Both the position numbers and the translations under genes were made by a program. This document shows, piece after piece, positions 1-8,332 of a stretch of DNA of 64,000 nt (positions are counted from its first letter, which is position 1; every line of letters starts with the position of its first letter). The stretch is taken from the NCBI GenBank assembly GCA_964504305.1, contig CAZDEB010000004.1:197307-261306 (forward strand). The letters run 5' to 3'. Source of the stretch: UBA11606 sp964504305 (GTDB lineage: Bacteria > Actinomycetota > Acidimicrobiia > Acidimicrobiales > Aldehydirespiratoraceae). The notes under the pieces are model-generated. The model did no database searches and was not told the origin of the DNA. It worked only from the letters and a program-made list of their open reading frames with translations.

Positions 1-325
1 TCGAGTCGAGCAATGCCGTCGCGGCATCGAGAGCGGCGTTGGCTTCTGAGACGGTCGAGACCGACGCCACGGTGGTGGTCGGTGCCGCGGTCGTAGCGGT
101 TGTCGCCGCTGCCGTCTGGGTCGACGCCGCTGAGACGACCGCGGTCGTAGTCGGGGTCGTCGCGGCCGATGCTGCTCCCGGGGTTTCCAGCAGGGCCGAT
201 CCTTCGGGCAGGGGCGGGATTTCGACCTGAGGTTGGGAGTTGGTCCCCGCGTCGGATCGGTCACCGCAACTGGTGAGCACGAAGCTGGCGACGATGACGG
301 CGAGCAGGACGACGAAGTTCTTCAT
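1..325 (-). CDS. Secreted lipoprotein, C-terminus beyond window edge
   Basis: This partial gene starts at the ATG at 325 and runs off the left edge. The N-terminus has a Lys, a hydrophobic stretch (FVVLLAVIVASFVL) and a lipobox LTSC at about residues 17-20, so a lipid-anchored extracytoplasmic protein is predicted. After the Cys comes a low-complexity Ala/Thr/Pro/Val-rich segment, typical of an extended linker, with no recognisable domain before the edge. A plus-strand ORF over the same bases is only the antisense of this Ala/Thr-rich region. Function is unknown. Confidence 0.7.
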   Translation of the reverse strand, partial: MKNFVVLLAVIVASFVLTSCGDRSDAGTNSQPQVEIPPLPEGSALLETPGAASAATTPTTTAVVSAASTQTAAATTATTAAPTTTVASVSTVSEANAALDAATALLDS

Positions 326-405
326 GCCAATGATGTTCGGCAATGAATGCGATCAGTCGGCCAGCGAACTATGAGCAAACTGTTAGCGGCGCGTTTGCGT
401 CGCGG

Positions 406-921
406 TTAGCCAAGTCGTTGGGTCTGCCACAGCTGTTGGTTGGCCCCGTGTATTAGTTGATCCGCGAGCCGTCGAAAACCAAGCTTGCGTAGCACTTCGC
501 CGGCGGTTGGGTTTTCGGGGTGCACGATGGAGTGGACTTCTTGGCCGTCGAAACGGTCCCACAAGTCGTAGAGCAAGGCCTGCCCGGCCTCGGTTGCCAT
601 GCCGCGGCCCCAATATCGTCGGCTGATTACGCCGGTGAAGTCGACTCGGGCTCCGGGAACGTCGCTGAGTCTTTGCGGTCCGCACTCGCCGACAAAAGCA
701 CCGGTTTCGGCGTCGCGTATGGCCCACAGCCCCCAACCTTCGGACTTCCAACAGCGCTCGTTAGCGGCGAGAATGTGTGATGCCGTGGCCCGGTCGCGGG
801 TGCCGCCATCGACGTATTCCATCACCCGCTTGTCACCGTAGAGGGCGGCGGCTTCGTCCAGGTCGGGACTCCCCAAGGGGAACAGGATCAGTCGTTTCGT
901 GCGAAGCGGTGGTGCACTCAT
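406..921 (-). CDS. GNAT family N-acetyltransferase (RimJ/RimL type)
   Basis: A 171-residue protein that opens with MSAPPLRTKRLILFPL, the usual start of RimJ/RimL-like GNAT enzymes (TxRLxLRP...). The acetyl-CoA loop region is YWGRGMATEAGQALLYDLWD, followed by the C-terminal VHPENPTAGEVLRKLGF element that forms the last strands of the fold. It should transfer an acetyl group from acetyl-CoA to an amino group; the substrate is unknown. The reading frame stays open far upstream, antisense to the dioxygenases, but the family start is at 921. It diverges from the dioxygenase pair. Confidence 0.8.
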   Translation of the reverse strand: MSAPPLRTKRLILFPLGSPDLDEAAALYGDKRVMEYVDGGTRDRATASHILAANERCWKSEGWGLWAIRDAETGAFVGECGPQRLSDVPGARVDFTGVISRRYWGRGMATEAGQALLYDLWDRFDGQEVHSIVHPENPTAGEVLRKLGFRRLADQLIHGANQQLWQTQRLG

Positions 922-960
922 CTCTTGATCGTGCCACTCTTTAGCGAAGAAGGGAACGCC

Positions 961-1773
961 ATGGCCATTGACGTCAAACGAATCACCGCCACGCTTGGTG
1001 CCGAGGTGTCGGGGGTCGACCTTGCCGAGGTTGATGCAGACACGTTCGAGCAGCTTCGCAAGGCTTGGCTCGACCACAAAGTTCTGGTCATCCGAGATCA
1101 GCACATCTCCACCGAACAACACATTGCGTTCGGGCGGATGTTTGGTGACCTCGAGATTCATCCGTTCGCTACGGGCCTCGAGGACTACCCCGAGATCGTG
1201 AAGATCAAGTCGACGGCCGAACACCGCTATGCCGCCAGCAATTGGCACAGCGACGTTACCTGGCGTGAAGAACCATCGATGGGTTCGATTCTTCGTGGAG
1301 TGGTCATCCCGCCGGTCGGCGGAGACACTTGTTTCGCCGATGCTGGTGCGGCTTACGATCGGCTCAAGCCCGAGTGGAAGCAGCGCATCGATCCCCTCGT
1401 CGCGGTTCACGATTTCACTCAGACTTTTGGTCGGCGACTTTCGCCTGAGGCTCGAGCCGAGAAGCAGGCCGAGTATCCGCCCGCTCGACATCCAGTGGTG
1501 CGTACCCATCCCGAAACCGGCGAACGATCGATTTACACCAACCGGGCGTTCGTGTCTGAAATCGATGGTCTGAGCCCCGCAGAGTGCGAGGAAGTGCTCG
1601 ATCATCTCGAGCGCCAGATCATGAACCCGTCGGTGCAATGCCGGATTCGGTGGGCTCCGGACACGTTTGTGATGTGGGACAATCGAGCGGTTCAACACAA
1701 CGCCACAAACGACTTCTTTCCAGAGACTCGCCATGTGGAGCGGGTCACCATCATCGGCGATAGGCCTTTCTAG
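961..1773 (+). CDS. TauD/TfdA family Fe(II)/2-oxoglutarate dioxygenase, copy 1
   Basis: A 270-residue TauD-like dioxygenase. The iron facial triad is visible: H-x-D in NWHSDVTW and the distal His in NRAVQHNATND, followed by the 2-oxoglutarate-binding Arg near the C-terminus (RHVERVTIIGDRPF). Family members hydroxylate substrates such as taurine, alkyl sulfates or aryloxy acids; the substrate here is not evident. The ATG at 961 was chosen because it begins the conserved segment (MAIDVKRITATLGAEVSGVDL) and has a GAAGGGA ribosome site 8 nt upstream; an ATT at 925 would add 12 residues. Its stop directly abuts the start of a close paralogue. Confidence 0.85.
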   Translation: MAIDVKRITATLGAEVSGVDLAEVDADTFEQLRKAWLDHKVLVIRDQHISTEQHIAFGRMFGDLEIHPFATGLEDYPEIVKIKSTAEHRYAASNWHSDVTWREEPSMGSILRGVVIPPVGGDTCFADAGAAYDRLKPEWKQRIDPLVAVHDFTQTFGRRLSPEARAEKQAEYPPARHPVVRTHPETGERSIYTNRAFVSEIDGLSPAECEEVLDHLERQIMNPSVQCRIRWAPDTFVMWDNRAVQHNATNDFFPETRHVERVTIIGDRPF

Positions 1774-2592
1774 ATGAGCATCACTGTCTCCCCGTTGACC
1801 GCCTCGATCGGCGCCGAAATCAGCGGTATCGATATGGCCGACGTCGACGCTGCTTGTCGAGATGAGCTTCGCAAGATCTGGATGGATCACAAGGTGTTGG
1901 TCTTGCGCAATCAACCCATCACCACCGAACAACACATCGCGTTCGGGCGAATGTTCGGCGACCTCGAAGAGCATCCCTTTACCGAGGGCATCGAGGATCA
2001 TCCCGAGATCGTCGTGCTCGAGGCTGGTGGCGATACCGGCAAGAATTTTGTGGCGGCTGGTTGGCACAGCGACGTAACTTGGCGGGCCGAGCCGTCGCTG
2101 GGTTCGATTCTGCGCGGGGTCGCGGTTCCCGAAGTGGGCGGCGATACGTGTTTCGCCAATGCGTGCGAGGCCTACAATCGGCTCTCTGACGAATGGAAAG
2201 CGCGGGTCGACGAGCTGGTAGCGGTGCACGACTACACCGCGGTGTTCGGCCGCCGGGTGCCCGACGAAGAGAAGGCGGCCACCCGCGAGAAATATCCGCC
2301 GCAGCGTCATCCGGTGGTGCGGACTCATCCCGAAACGGGGGAGAAGGCGATCTACACCAATATTGGTTTCACTACCCACATCGAGGGGGTGTCGCCCGAG
2401 GAAAGCGACACGATCCTGCGACACCTCGAACTGGCGATCAGAAATCCTTCGGTGCAGTGCCGGGTGCGTTGGCAGCCCGACACGTTTGTGATGTGGGACA
2501 ACCGGTCGACGCAACACGCCGCCACCAACGACTTTTTGCCGGCGTATCGGCGAATGGAGCGGGTCACGGTGATCGGCGACCGGCCGTTCTGA
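1774..2592 (+). CDS. TauD/TfdA family Fe(II)/2-oxoglutarate dioxygenase, copy 2
   Basis: A 272-residue paralogue of the upstream gene, beginning at the ATG that follows the previous stop without a gap. The H-x-D motif (GWHSDVTW) and distal His (STQHAATND) are retained, and the whole protein aligns with copy 1, so the pair arose by tandem duplication. Its TGA overlaps the next ATG (TGATG), coupling it to the sulfurtransferase. The coupling with a sulfurtransferase makes an organosulfur substrate plausible (inference). Confidence 0.85.
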   Translation: MSITVSPLTASIGAEISGIDMADVDAACRDELRKIWMDHKVLVLRNQPITTEQHIAFGRMFGDLEEHPFTEGIEDHPEIVVLEAGGDTGKNFVAAGWHSDVTWRAEPSLGSILRGVAVPEVGGDTCFANACEAYNRLSDEWKARVDELVAVHDYTAVFGRRVPDEEKAATREKYPPQRHPVVRTHPETGEKAIYTNIGFTTHIEGVSPEESDTILRHLELAIRNPSVQCRVRWQPDTFVMWDNRSTQHAATNDFLPAYRRMERVTVIGDRPF

Positions 2593-3440
2593 TGTCGGGC
2601 TTTGGCCCAGTGGTGAGCGCCGCGTGGCTCGCCGAACATCTCGACGATCCCGATCTGGTGGTGGTCGATGTGCGCTGGTATCTGGACGGTCGGTCAGGTC
2701 GCGAGGCTTACGCGAACGGCCATATCGATGGCGCGGTTTTTGCCGACCTCGACACCGACCTTTCGGCGCCGCCGTCGAAAGAAGGTGGCCGTCACCCTTT
2801 GCCCGAACCGACTGATTTCGCGGCGGCCATGCAGCGCCTCGGAGTGTCGGACTCGTCGCGGGTGGTTGCCTACGACGATGCCGGGGGAGTGATCGCGGCC
2901 CGGCTGTGGTGGATGCTCGACGTGCTCGACCAACCCGCCGCGGTACTCGATGGCGGGATCTCGACCTGGACCGGCGAACTGGTCAAGTCGTCGTCGGAGG
3001 GTGGTGCCGAGGTCGGGGCAAGATCCGATTTCTCGGTGCGGCCGTGGCCGTCGGAGCGAATCATGACCAAAGCCCAAATGGTCGATGTCATTGGCACCGC
3101 CATGGTGGTCTTGGACGCGCGCAGCCCCGAACGTTTCGCCCACGGCGGTCCGGTCGATCCTCGACCCGGTCACATTCCCGGAGCCCGCAACGCGCCGGCC
3201 ACCGACAACTTCGACGACGGTCGGTTTCGTTCGGCGACCGATAGTCGGGCGGCCTACGAGGCCCTTGGCGTCGGGTCGGCACCAACCGTTGCCTACTGCG
3301 GCAGCGGAGTCACTGCTTGCTCGGACCTGATAGGCATTCGACTAGCCGGGCTGACCGACGCCAAACTCTACGTTGGTTCGTGGTCGGCCTGGGGCGCCGA
3401 CGAAGCCCTGCCAGCCGAAACCGGGCCGGCCGAGCCCTGA
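2592..3440 (+). CDS. sseA: Sulfurtransferase, tandem rhodanese domains (thiosulfate/3-mercaptopyruvate type)
   Basis: A 282-residue two-domain rhodanese. The N-terminal domain (residues about 1-130) is catalytically inert, with YDDAGG in place of an active Cys loop. The C-terminal domain carries the active Cys in AYCGSGVTAC; the CG[S/T]GVTA loop is typical of thiosulfate or 3-mercaptopyruvate sulfurtransferases. The ATG overlaps the TGA of the dioxygenase, so the three genes are probably one operon. Its 3' end overlaps the convergent acyltransferase gene by 73 bp. Confidence 0.85.
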   Translation: MSGFGPVVSAAWLAEHLDDPDLVVVDVRWYLDGRSGREAYANGHIDGAVFADLDTDLSAPPSKEGGRHPLPEPTDFAAAMQRLGVSDSSRVVAYDDAGGVIAARLWWMLDVLDQPAAVLDGGISTWTGELVKSSSEGGAEVGARSDFSVRPWPSERIMTKAQMVDVIGTAMVVLDARSPERFAHGGPVDPRPGHIPGARNAPATDNFDDGRFRSATDSRAAYEALGVGSAPTVAYCGSGVTACSDLIGIRLAGLTDAKLYVGSWSAWGADEALPAETGPAEP

Positions 3441-4168
3441 GTCCTCGCGACTAGGTCGACCCAATCGCCGATGGTTTCCAAGCCGGTGAGTTCGGTCTCG
3501 TTGATGCGAACCTCGAGGATGTCTTCGATGGCCATCAAAACTCGCAGAGCCCCGAGGGAGTCCCAGCCCTTGACCGAGCGGGTCGTTTCGGCGAGTGCGG
3601 GCTCGTGGTCCAGCCCGAAGAGGGTTTGCACGATCGAAGGCAATGTCGCTGGTTGATCCCCAGTGTTCAGCGGTCGAGCCGGAACGCCGCCCACGATGGA
3701 GCCGGCCGACACCGTGCCCGAAACCACGCTGGCCGCTTGAACAACCACATCATCTTCGATTGTTGTGCCGGGCAAGATCACCGTCCACGGTCCGATCGAT
3801 ACTCGCTCGCCGATCTTGATCGGCCGTGGTACCGGCGCCTGGTGATGATCATCGACAGCATGAAAATCGGTGTCGGCAATCATACAAAATGCGCCGATGC
3901 TGCTTTGGGCGCCGACCTCGAGTTGGTCCATGACCGCAATCGCCGCGCCTTGGCCAAACACGACGCTGTCGCCAACCACAAGGCGAGCGTCGGCGGCAAC
4001 AAAGATGTGCGACTGTTCGGGCCCGGTATCGAGCGTCACATGGTCGCCAATGGTGGTTTGGCCTCCGCCCAGCATGAGCAGCGCGCCGTCGCGGCCGGCG
4101 TTGTGTTCAGCCGCCGACATGGCGTGAAGGGAGCGGGAGCGGTCGCGGCGCCAGCGCGGCCTCTTCAC
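3368..4168 (-). CDS. Left-handed beta-helix acyltransferase fused to a C-terminal acyl-carrier domain
   Basis: A 266-residue protein. Residues about 30-180 are hexapeptide repeats of the LbetaH (CysE/LacA-like) fold, ending in the typical VVQAASVVSGTVSAGSIVGGVPARP. Residues about 185-245 look like an acyl-carrier domain, with the phosphopantetheine Ser in GWDSLGALRVLMAIED. The gene overlaps the upstream FkbH gene by ATGA, so the two are co-translated, and the carrier domain is a candidate acceptor for the FkbH-bound acyl group. It converges with the sulfurtransferase, overlapping by 73 bp. The first residues (MKRPRWRRDRSRS) are basic and the true start could be the internal Met of MSAAEHN. 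Confidence 0.75.
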   Translation of the reverse strand: MKRPRWRRDRSRSLHAMSAAEHNAGRDGALLMLGGGQTTIGDHVTLDTGPEQSHIFVAADARLVVGDSVVFGQGAAIAVMDQLEVGAQSSIGAFCMIADTDFHAVDDHHQAPVPRPIKIGERVSIGPWTVILPGTTIEDDVVVQAASVVSGTVSAGSIVGGVPARPLNTGDQPATLPSIVQTLFGLDHEPALAETTRSVKGWDSLGALRVLMAIEDILEVRINETELTGLETIGDWVDLVARTQGSAGPVSAGRASSAPQADHEPT

Positions 4169-6540
4169 TGGTCGTCGCTGGCGGCGTTGTCGCCGAACTC
4201 GACGGTTACGACCTCGACGTCGCTGGGCGGGTTCGAAAGGTCGAGCACAAAGAGATCACTCTCGGGTTCAGCCATCTCCGATGATTCGAAGAACTGGCGG
4301 CACGGCTTGTTCTTCGCAGTTGGTGCGTAGTGGGCGACCAACGATTGGGCGCCTTGATCGGCGGCGAGGCGGCCGGCGGTGCTGAGCATCGCGTCTTCGA
4401 CCCGGCGGGCCATCACCCGACAGCTCAGAACAAAGTCGACCAGGTGGGCTTCGTTGTCTTTTAGCGAAAGGCTGAAGATGCCGCACAGCCCGGCGTCGCC
4501 GATGCGGTCGGCCACGTTGATCGTCCACGTCGAGTTGCCGACTGTGGCGTCCCAGCCGTCGAGTTCTTCTTGGCTGAGACGACGAGTCGCCAGGTTCATC
4601 TGGTTGGTCTTGTTGAGCAGTTGAGCGGTCCGGTTGATGTTGGCCGGGCTGAGCCTCGACACGGTCACCTTCACGTCAAGATCGCGGACCCAGTCATCGA
4701 GGGAGGAAACGTCATCGCGCATCGATTGTCGCTGCGCTTCACCGCGGTACATGCTCGTGCGGTCGCGGTCTTCGCTGGTCGTCGCGGCAACATCGAAGCA
4801 GCGCAGCTCGAGCAACAGGCGCGGGTAGGTGCGAGGGTCATCGGACAGTTCCGGGACCAGCACTTCGGGAAGGGCCTCCCTGACCCTGGTGCGCTCGTGG
4901 GGGCTGTCGTCGAGAAACACCACCGACTGCAGCCCCAGGTTGAGCGAGTCGACGAGGTCGGCGATGTTGCGAGCCTTGTCGTTCCAGTCGATTCGCCAGC
5001 CGACAAAGTCGTCTCGTCCAAGGACCATCTCGGGGTGTTGGTCGACCGCTTCGAGCGCAACGGCCTCGTCGTTTTTGCTGGCGATGGCGAGCAACACCCC
5101 TCGGCGCTTCAGGCGTTTGAGCACATGTTGAAACGCAACGTGGGCTTCGCCGACGGCATCGTGGCCGCCGAGGCGCAGCTGCTCCCAGCCTTCGTCGCCC
5201 ACAACACCGCCCCACATGGTGTTGTCGAGGTCGACGACTATCAGCTTGCGGGCCCCGCCCTTGCCGGCGCGAACAATCTCGGCGATCTCTTGGGCGGCCA
5301 CCTCGAACACTCGGTTCGAGTACGGCACCTTGCCGAGCAGCCAAAGCCGGTCGTCGTGGCTATGGGCGCCGGCGGCCAGAAACCACGGGTTGGGATCCAC
5401 CACGAACACGTTGCTGGCGTTGTTGGTGTGGGCCAGCAGCGCGGCGTTCGCTACTTGTAGACCCCACCGTGCTCCTCCGGCGCGAAGATCGGCCGCGCCC
5501 AGGCCACGATCCCACGGCGCGAGCGTCCATAGCGGCACGATCGCCGATGTGAACGCTTCGACTCCGTTCAACAAGACGTTGGCGAACTTTGCGACGTCGG
5601 CGGTGATCTCGTCGGCCTCGACCTGGTCGCCGTTTATGAGCCGGCCGAGGGAGGGCACGGCGCGTTCGGGACGAGTCCATACGACCACAAAGTCTCGACC
5701 GCTTTCGGGCGGATCGAGAAGAGCCGGGATCACCGCGTCGAAGGGACCGACGTCGGCCGACAAAGTCAGCGGACCGGTTACGTTTTCGAAGCTGCGAGCA
5801 AGTGGATCGATGGTGAAATCGCTGATCAGCAGGCCCGTTGCGTCCGGGACTGTTGCGGGTTCGGTTTCGCCGGGTTCTGGTTCGTATTCGGGTTCGGCCG
5901 GTTGGGTTGGTTGCGGGGCCGAAGCGGACGCCGTCTCTGGATCTTGTGGGGTTTGATCGACCGGGCCGAGGACCCGGGCCGGAACCCCGCCGACCAGCAT
6001 GCCGGGCGGGATTTCACTGTCGACGACCGCTCCCGCGCTCACGACACACCCGGCACCGATGCGAGCCCCGGCGAGGACCGTCACCCGGCTGGCCAGCCAC
6101 ACGTCGTTGCCGATCACGATCGAGCCTTGAGGATCATCGCGGCGCGGGAACCCGGGGGGAGTGGGCGAGTCGGTCACGATGCAACGCGGTCCCATGCTGA
6201 CGTTGTTGCCCAGCTGCACGTCGCCCTTCACCACAAACTCGGTGCCGTAGTTGATCGTGGCGTTTTCGCCGATTACGAGCCGTCCGCCTTCGTCAATATC
6301 GAAATCGACGTAGGAGAAATCGCACAGCAGGCGGCTCTTGCGTCCCAGCTCGAAATACCCCCGGTTTCGTACCGCGGCGCGACCACCGATGCAGCGCGCA
6401 AACAGCCCCAGCTTGGTGACGTGGCGAAGTGTCCAACGTGAGCGAAGCACCGCCGTGACGTTCGCAACGGTCTCACCCAACCTCACATCAACCCCCTCAA
6501 CCTCGATCTCTGAGCGATGCGGCACGCGCAGCGTGCGCAT
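4165..6540 (-). CDS. Multidomain FkbH-type HAD-IIIC enzyme with N-terminal acyltransferase domain
   Basis: A 791-residue multidomain protein. Residues about 55-195 are LbetaH repeats of a CysE-like acyltransferase ending VSAGAVVDSEIPPGMLVGGV. An acidic Pro/Glu-rich linker (about 200-230) follows. The rest is an FkbH-like protein: an SGNH-like region (about 235-430), a HAD domain with VVDLDNTMWGGVVGD holding the catalytic Asp pair, a second HAD segment VVFLDDSPHERTRVREALPEV, and a C-terminal GNAT-like region. FkbH enzymes load a three-carbon glyceryl unit from 1,3-bisphosphoglycerate onto a carrier protein in polyketide and polyether pathways. The downstream gene supplies a carrier domain, suggesting a small self-contained assembly unit whose product is unknown. 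Confidence 0.8.
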   Translation of the reverse strand: MRTLRVPHRSEIEVEGVDVRLGETVANVTAVLRSRWTLRHVTKLGLFARCIGGRAAVRNRGYFELGRKSRLLCDFSYVDFDIDEGGRLVIGENATINYGTEFVVKGDVQLGNNVSMGPRCIVTDSPTPPGFPRRDDPQGSIVIGNDVWLASRVTVLAGARIGAGCVVSAGAVVDSEIPPGMLVGGVPARVLGPVDQTPQDPETASASAPQPTQPAEPEYEPEPGETEPATVPDATGLLISDFTIDPLARSFENVTGPLTLSADVGPFDAVIPALLDPPESGRDFVVVWTRPERAVPSLGRLINGDQVEADEITADVAKFANVLLNGVEAFTSAIVPLWTLAPWDRGLGAADLRAGGARWGLQVANAALLAHTNNASNVFVVDPNPWFLAAGAHSHDDRLWLLGKVPYSNRVFEVAAQEIAEIVRAGKGGARKLIVVDLDNTMWGGVVGDEGWEQLRLGGHDAVGEAHVAFQHVLKRLKRRGVLLAIASKNDEAVALEAVDQHPEMVLGRDDFVGWRIDWNDKARNIADLVDSLNLGLQSVVFLDDSPHERTRVREALPEVLVPELSDDPRTYPRLLLELRCFDVAATTSEDRDRTSMYRGEAQRQSMRDDVSSLDDWVRDLDVKVTVSRLSPANINRTAQLLNKTNQMNLATRRLSQEELDGWDATVGNSTWTINVADRIGDAGLCGIFSLSLKDNEAHLVDFVLSCRVMARRVEDAMLSTAGRLAADQGAQSLVAHYAPTAKNKPCRQFFESSEMAEPESDLFVLDLSNPPSDVEVVTVEFGDNAASDDQ

Positions 6541-6597
6541 TCGCTCAGAGAAGGACTGTACAACGGGGGCGCGGCGACGGGTCTCCTCCCCGCGCTG

Positions 6598-7032
6598 CTA
6601 AGAAGACCGCGGAAACATGTAGGTCCCCTGAGCCGTAGACACCAGACGGTTGGGCTCGTCATCCATCCAAATCCTGACCGTTCCGACAACCGACGTTCGC
6701 CCCGCCTTGTCGACATCGGCACGGGCCCACATCACCTCGCCCCGCGCCGGCCGCAAGAATCGAATCGACAACTCCGACGTCAACGACATCGGCTCGACCC
6801 GCCCAAGCGCCGCGAAACTCACATACCACAACACCAAATCAGCGATCGAAAACTGGGTCGGCCCAGGCACAAACCCGCCCGGACGAAGATTCGTCTGATC
6901 AATCACCTGACGGGCAACCGCATAAGTCGGACCGATCTCGACGCACTCATGCGGGTTCGACTCCCAATGCTCGCGCACCGCCGCATTCACAAGATCAGGA
7001 GTCAAAGAAAACACGTCAGCCACGACCCCCAT
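6598..7032 (-). CDS. Hotdog-fold thioesterase, PaaI/YigI-like
   Basis: A 144-residue protein of the size and pattern of acyl-CoA thioesterases of the hotdog fold, with FVPGPTQFSIADLVLWYVSFAALG forming the central helix region and the strands SELSIRFLRPARGEVMWARADVDKAG and SVVGTVRIWMDDE. It probably hydrolyses an acyl-CoA; the substrate is unknown. The ATG at 7032 is preferred: a longer frame to 7143 would run into the tRNA gene on the other strand and adds a Pro/Ser-rich leader unlike the family. It is the last chromosomal gene before the initiator tRNA and the island boundary. Confidence 0.7.
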   Translation of the reverse strand: MGVVADVFSLTPDLVNAAVREHWESNPHECVEIGPTYAVARQVIDQTNLRPGGFVPGPTQFSIADLVLWYVSFAALGRVEPMSLTSELSIRFLRPARGEVMWARADVDKAGRTSVVGTVRIWMDDEPNRLVSTAQGTYMFPRSS

Positions 7033-7106
7033 CGTGTCCGATCCCGCCAGCCCGGTCGAATCCGAACCCGGTTGGGGAAGCAGCCCGCCGCCGCTATCGT
7101 TCCGAC

Positions 7107-7183
<77 letters not shown>

Positions 7184-7188
7184 ACTTG

Positions 7189-7220
7189 AAGGCCCGGAAA
7201 ACACTACGTTTCCGGGCCTT
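7189..7220 (+). terminator. Hairpin terminator after the tRNA
   Basis: A 12-bp perfect inverted repeat, AAGGCCCGGAAA and TTTCCGGGCCTT, with an 8-nt loop, six nt after the tRNA and followed by a weakly T-rich tail (CTGAGTTCTT). A near-identical hairpin follows the tRNA fragment at 53258-53290. Confidence 0.8.
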
Positions 7221-7359
7221 CTGAGTTCTTGCATCGTCAAGGACGAGCGTCACCGTGTACCAGATATGTACACGTGTGTTGTCCCGGTACATGCTTGACG
7301 GGTTGGCTCCGGTAGGTGGGTGACAGTTTTGTCCTGCTTGGGCGGGGCATGATGGGGGT

Positions 7360-7566
7360 ATCGCTCGGCTCATCCACATCAACGGACTCCCAGGCATCGG
7401 GAAGTCGTCCCTCGCCGAGGCATTCGCTCGGCGCCGTCCCCTTGCGCTCGTCGTCGAGATAGATCTTCTTCGAACCCAGTTGGGACACTGAGAGGAGCGA
7501 CCGGAATCCAAGTTGATGGCTCGGGACCTGGCGATCGCGCTGATCGATTCGCACCTCGGTTCTGGT
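7360..7566 (+). pseudogene. AAA-type P-loop kinase remnant with nonsense codon
   Basis: The frame reads LIHINGLPGIGKSSLAEAF, a Walker A motif, then LALVVEIDLLRTQLGH, a TGA at 7489-7491, and EERPESKLMARDLAIALIDS. This matches the start of small actinobacterial P-loop kinases, in which a Trp sits at the TGA position (TGG to TGA). The remaining two thirds of the protein are missing. It is a decayed fragment near the island edge, not a selenoprotein. Confidence 0.6.
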
Positions 7567-7681
7567 CATGGCGCTGCGACCAGTTCGATGCTCCAGGGGG
7601 CGCGTGTACTTCGGGTTAAAGTCGCCCCTCCGACACGAACAATGTTCGATCACCGTTGGATGCGAACTATGATTCGGCGTC

Positions 7682-8305
7682 ATGAGCACCGCAACCGGTT
7701 GGGATTTCGTCGCCGAGCAGCGGATCGCGTTCGCCGACATGATCGAACGACTCGAGGACCAAGCGGATCATGCGACGCTTTGCGGTCATTGGACTGTGCA
7801 CGAGGTCGCCGGCCACCTGCTCACGTTCACCAACGTGTCGGTCCCGCGGTTGATGGGCAACTTGATCAAGAGCCGCTTCAACTACGACGTCATGAACGAC
7901 AAGATCGCGCAGCGATTCGCGGCCGAGAAGTCGTTGCCCGAGATCGCCGCCGACCTGCGGACCCACGCTGCAAAGAAGCCCGGCCTGCCCGGATTCCCTC
8001 CCGAGATGACGCTGGCCGATGTGACCGTTCACCGCCAGGACATTCGCCGCCCGCTGGGGCTCGGGGTCGACCTCGATGACGCTGTCATCACCGTCGTGCT
8101 GGGGTTCCTGACCACCCACAAGCAAGCCAAGGTGGTTGATCCAGCCAAGCTCGCCCGCGTTGAACTGGTCGCCACCGACCGCGACTGGCGATTTGGTTCC
8201 GGGGCGACGGTCGAGGGGCCAGCCGAAGCGATCATCATGGCCCTTGCTGGTCGCCCCGTTGATTCCGACGTCAGTGGCGACGGCGTGGCCATTCTGCTGC
8301 CCTGA
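7682..8305 (+). CDS. Mycothiol-dependent maleylpyruvate isomerase family protein
   Basis: A 207-residue DinB-like protein. It begins with the metal-binding helix bundle of the mycothiol-dependent maleylpyruvate isomerase family: HWTVHEVAGHLLTFTN supplies the first His residues and VTVHRQDIRRPLGL a third, with a C-terminal SCP2-like part (DWRFGSGATVEGPAEAIIMAL). Members use mycothiol, a cofactor found in Actinobacteria, for isomerisation or conjugation; the substrate here is unknown. It stands alone between the pseudogene and the IS6 element. Confidence 0.8.
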   Translation: MSTATGWDFVAEQRIAFADMIERLEDQADHATLCGHWTVHEVAGHLLTFTNVSVPRLMGNLIKSRFNYDVMNDKIAQRFAAEKSLPEIAADLRTHAAKKPGLPGFPPEMTLADVTVHRQDIRRPLGLGVDLDDAVITVVLGFLTTHKQAKVVDPAKLARVELVATDRDWRFGSGATVEGPAEAIIMALAGRPVDSDVSGDGVAILLP

Positions 8306-8332
8306 ACAGGCCGCGGTCAGCCGCCCCAGGGG

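Noticed and set aside
406..2517. 703-codon minus-strand ORF over the dioxygenases
   Set aside because: Only its last 171 codons encode the acetyltransferase; the rest is antisense of the duplicated TauD genes, whose repeat explains the repeated sequence within the ORF.
7226..7359. Possible transposon end around GTCCCGGTACATGCTTGACGGG
   Set aside because: The short palindrome-like strings recall IS termini, but there is no matching inverted repeat or transposase to support it.
7489..7491. In-frame TGA in the P-loop kinase fragment as another selenocysteine
   Set aside because: Relatives have Trp, not Cys, here; the gene is truncated downstream and no SECIS-like hairpin is evident, so it is a nonsense mutation.
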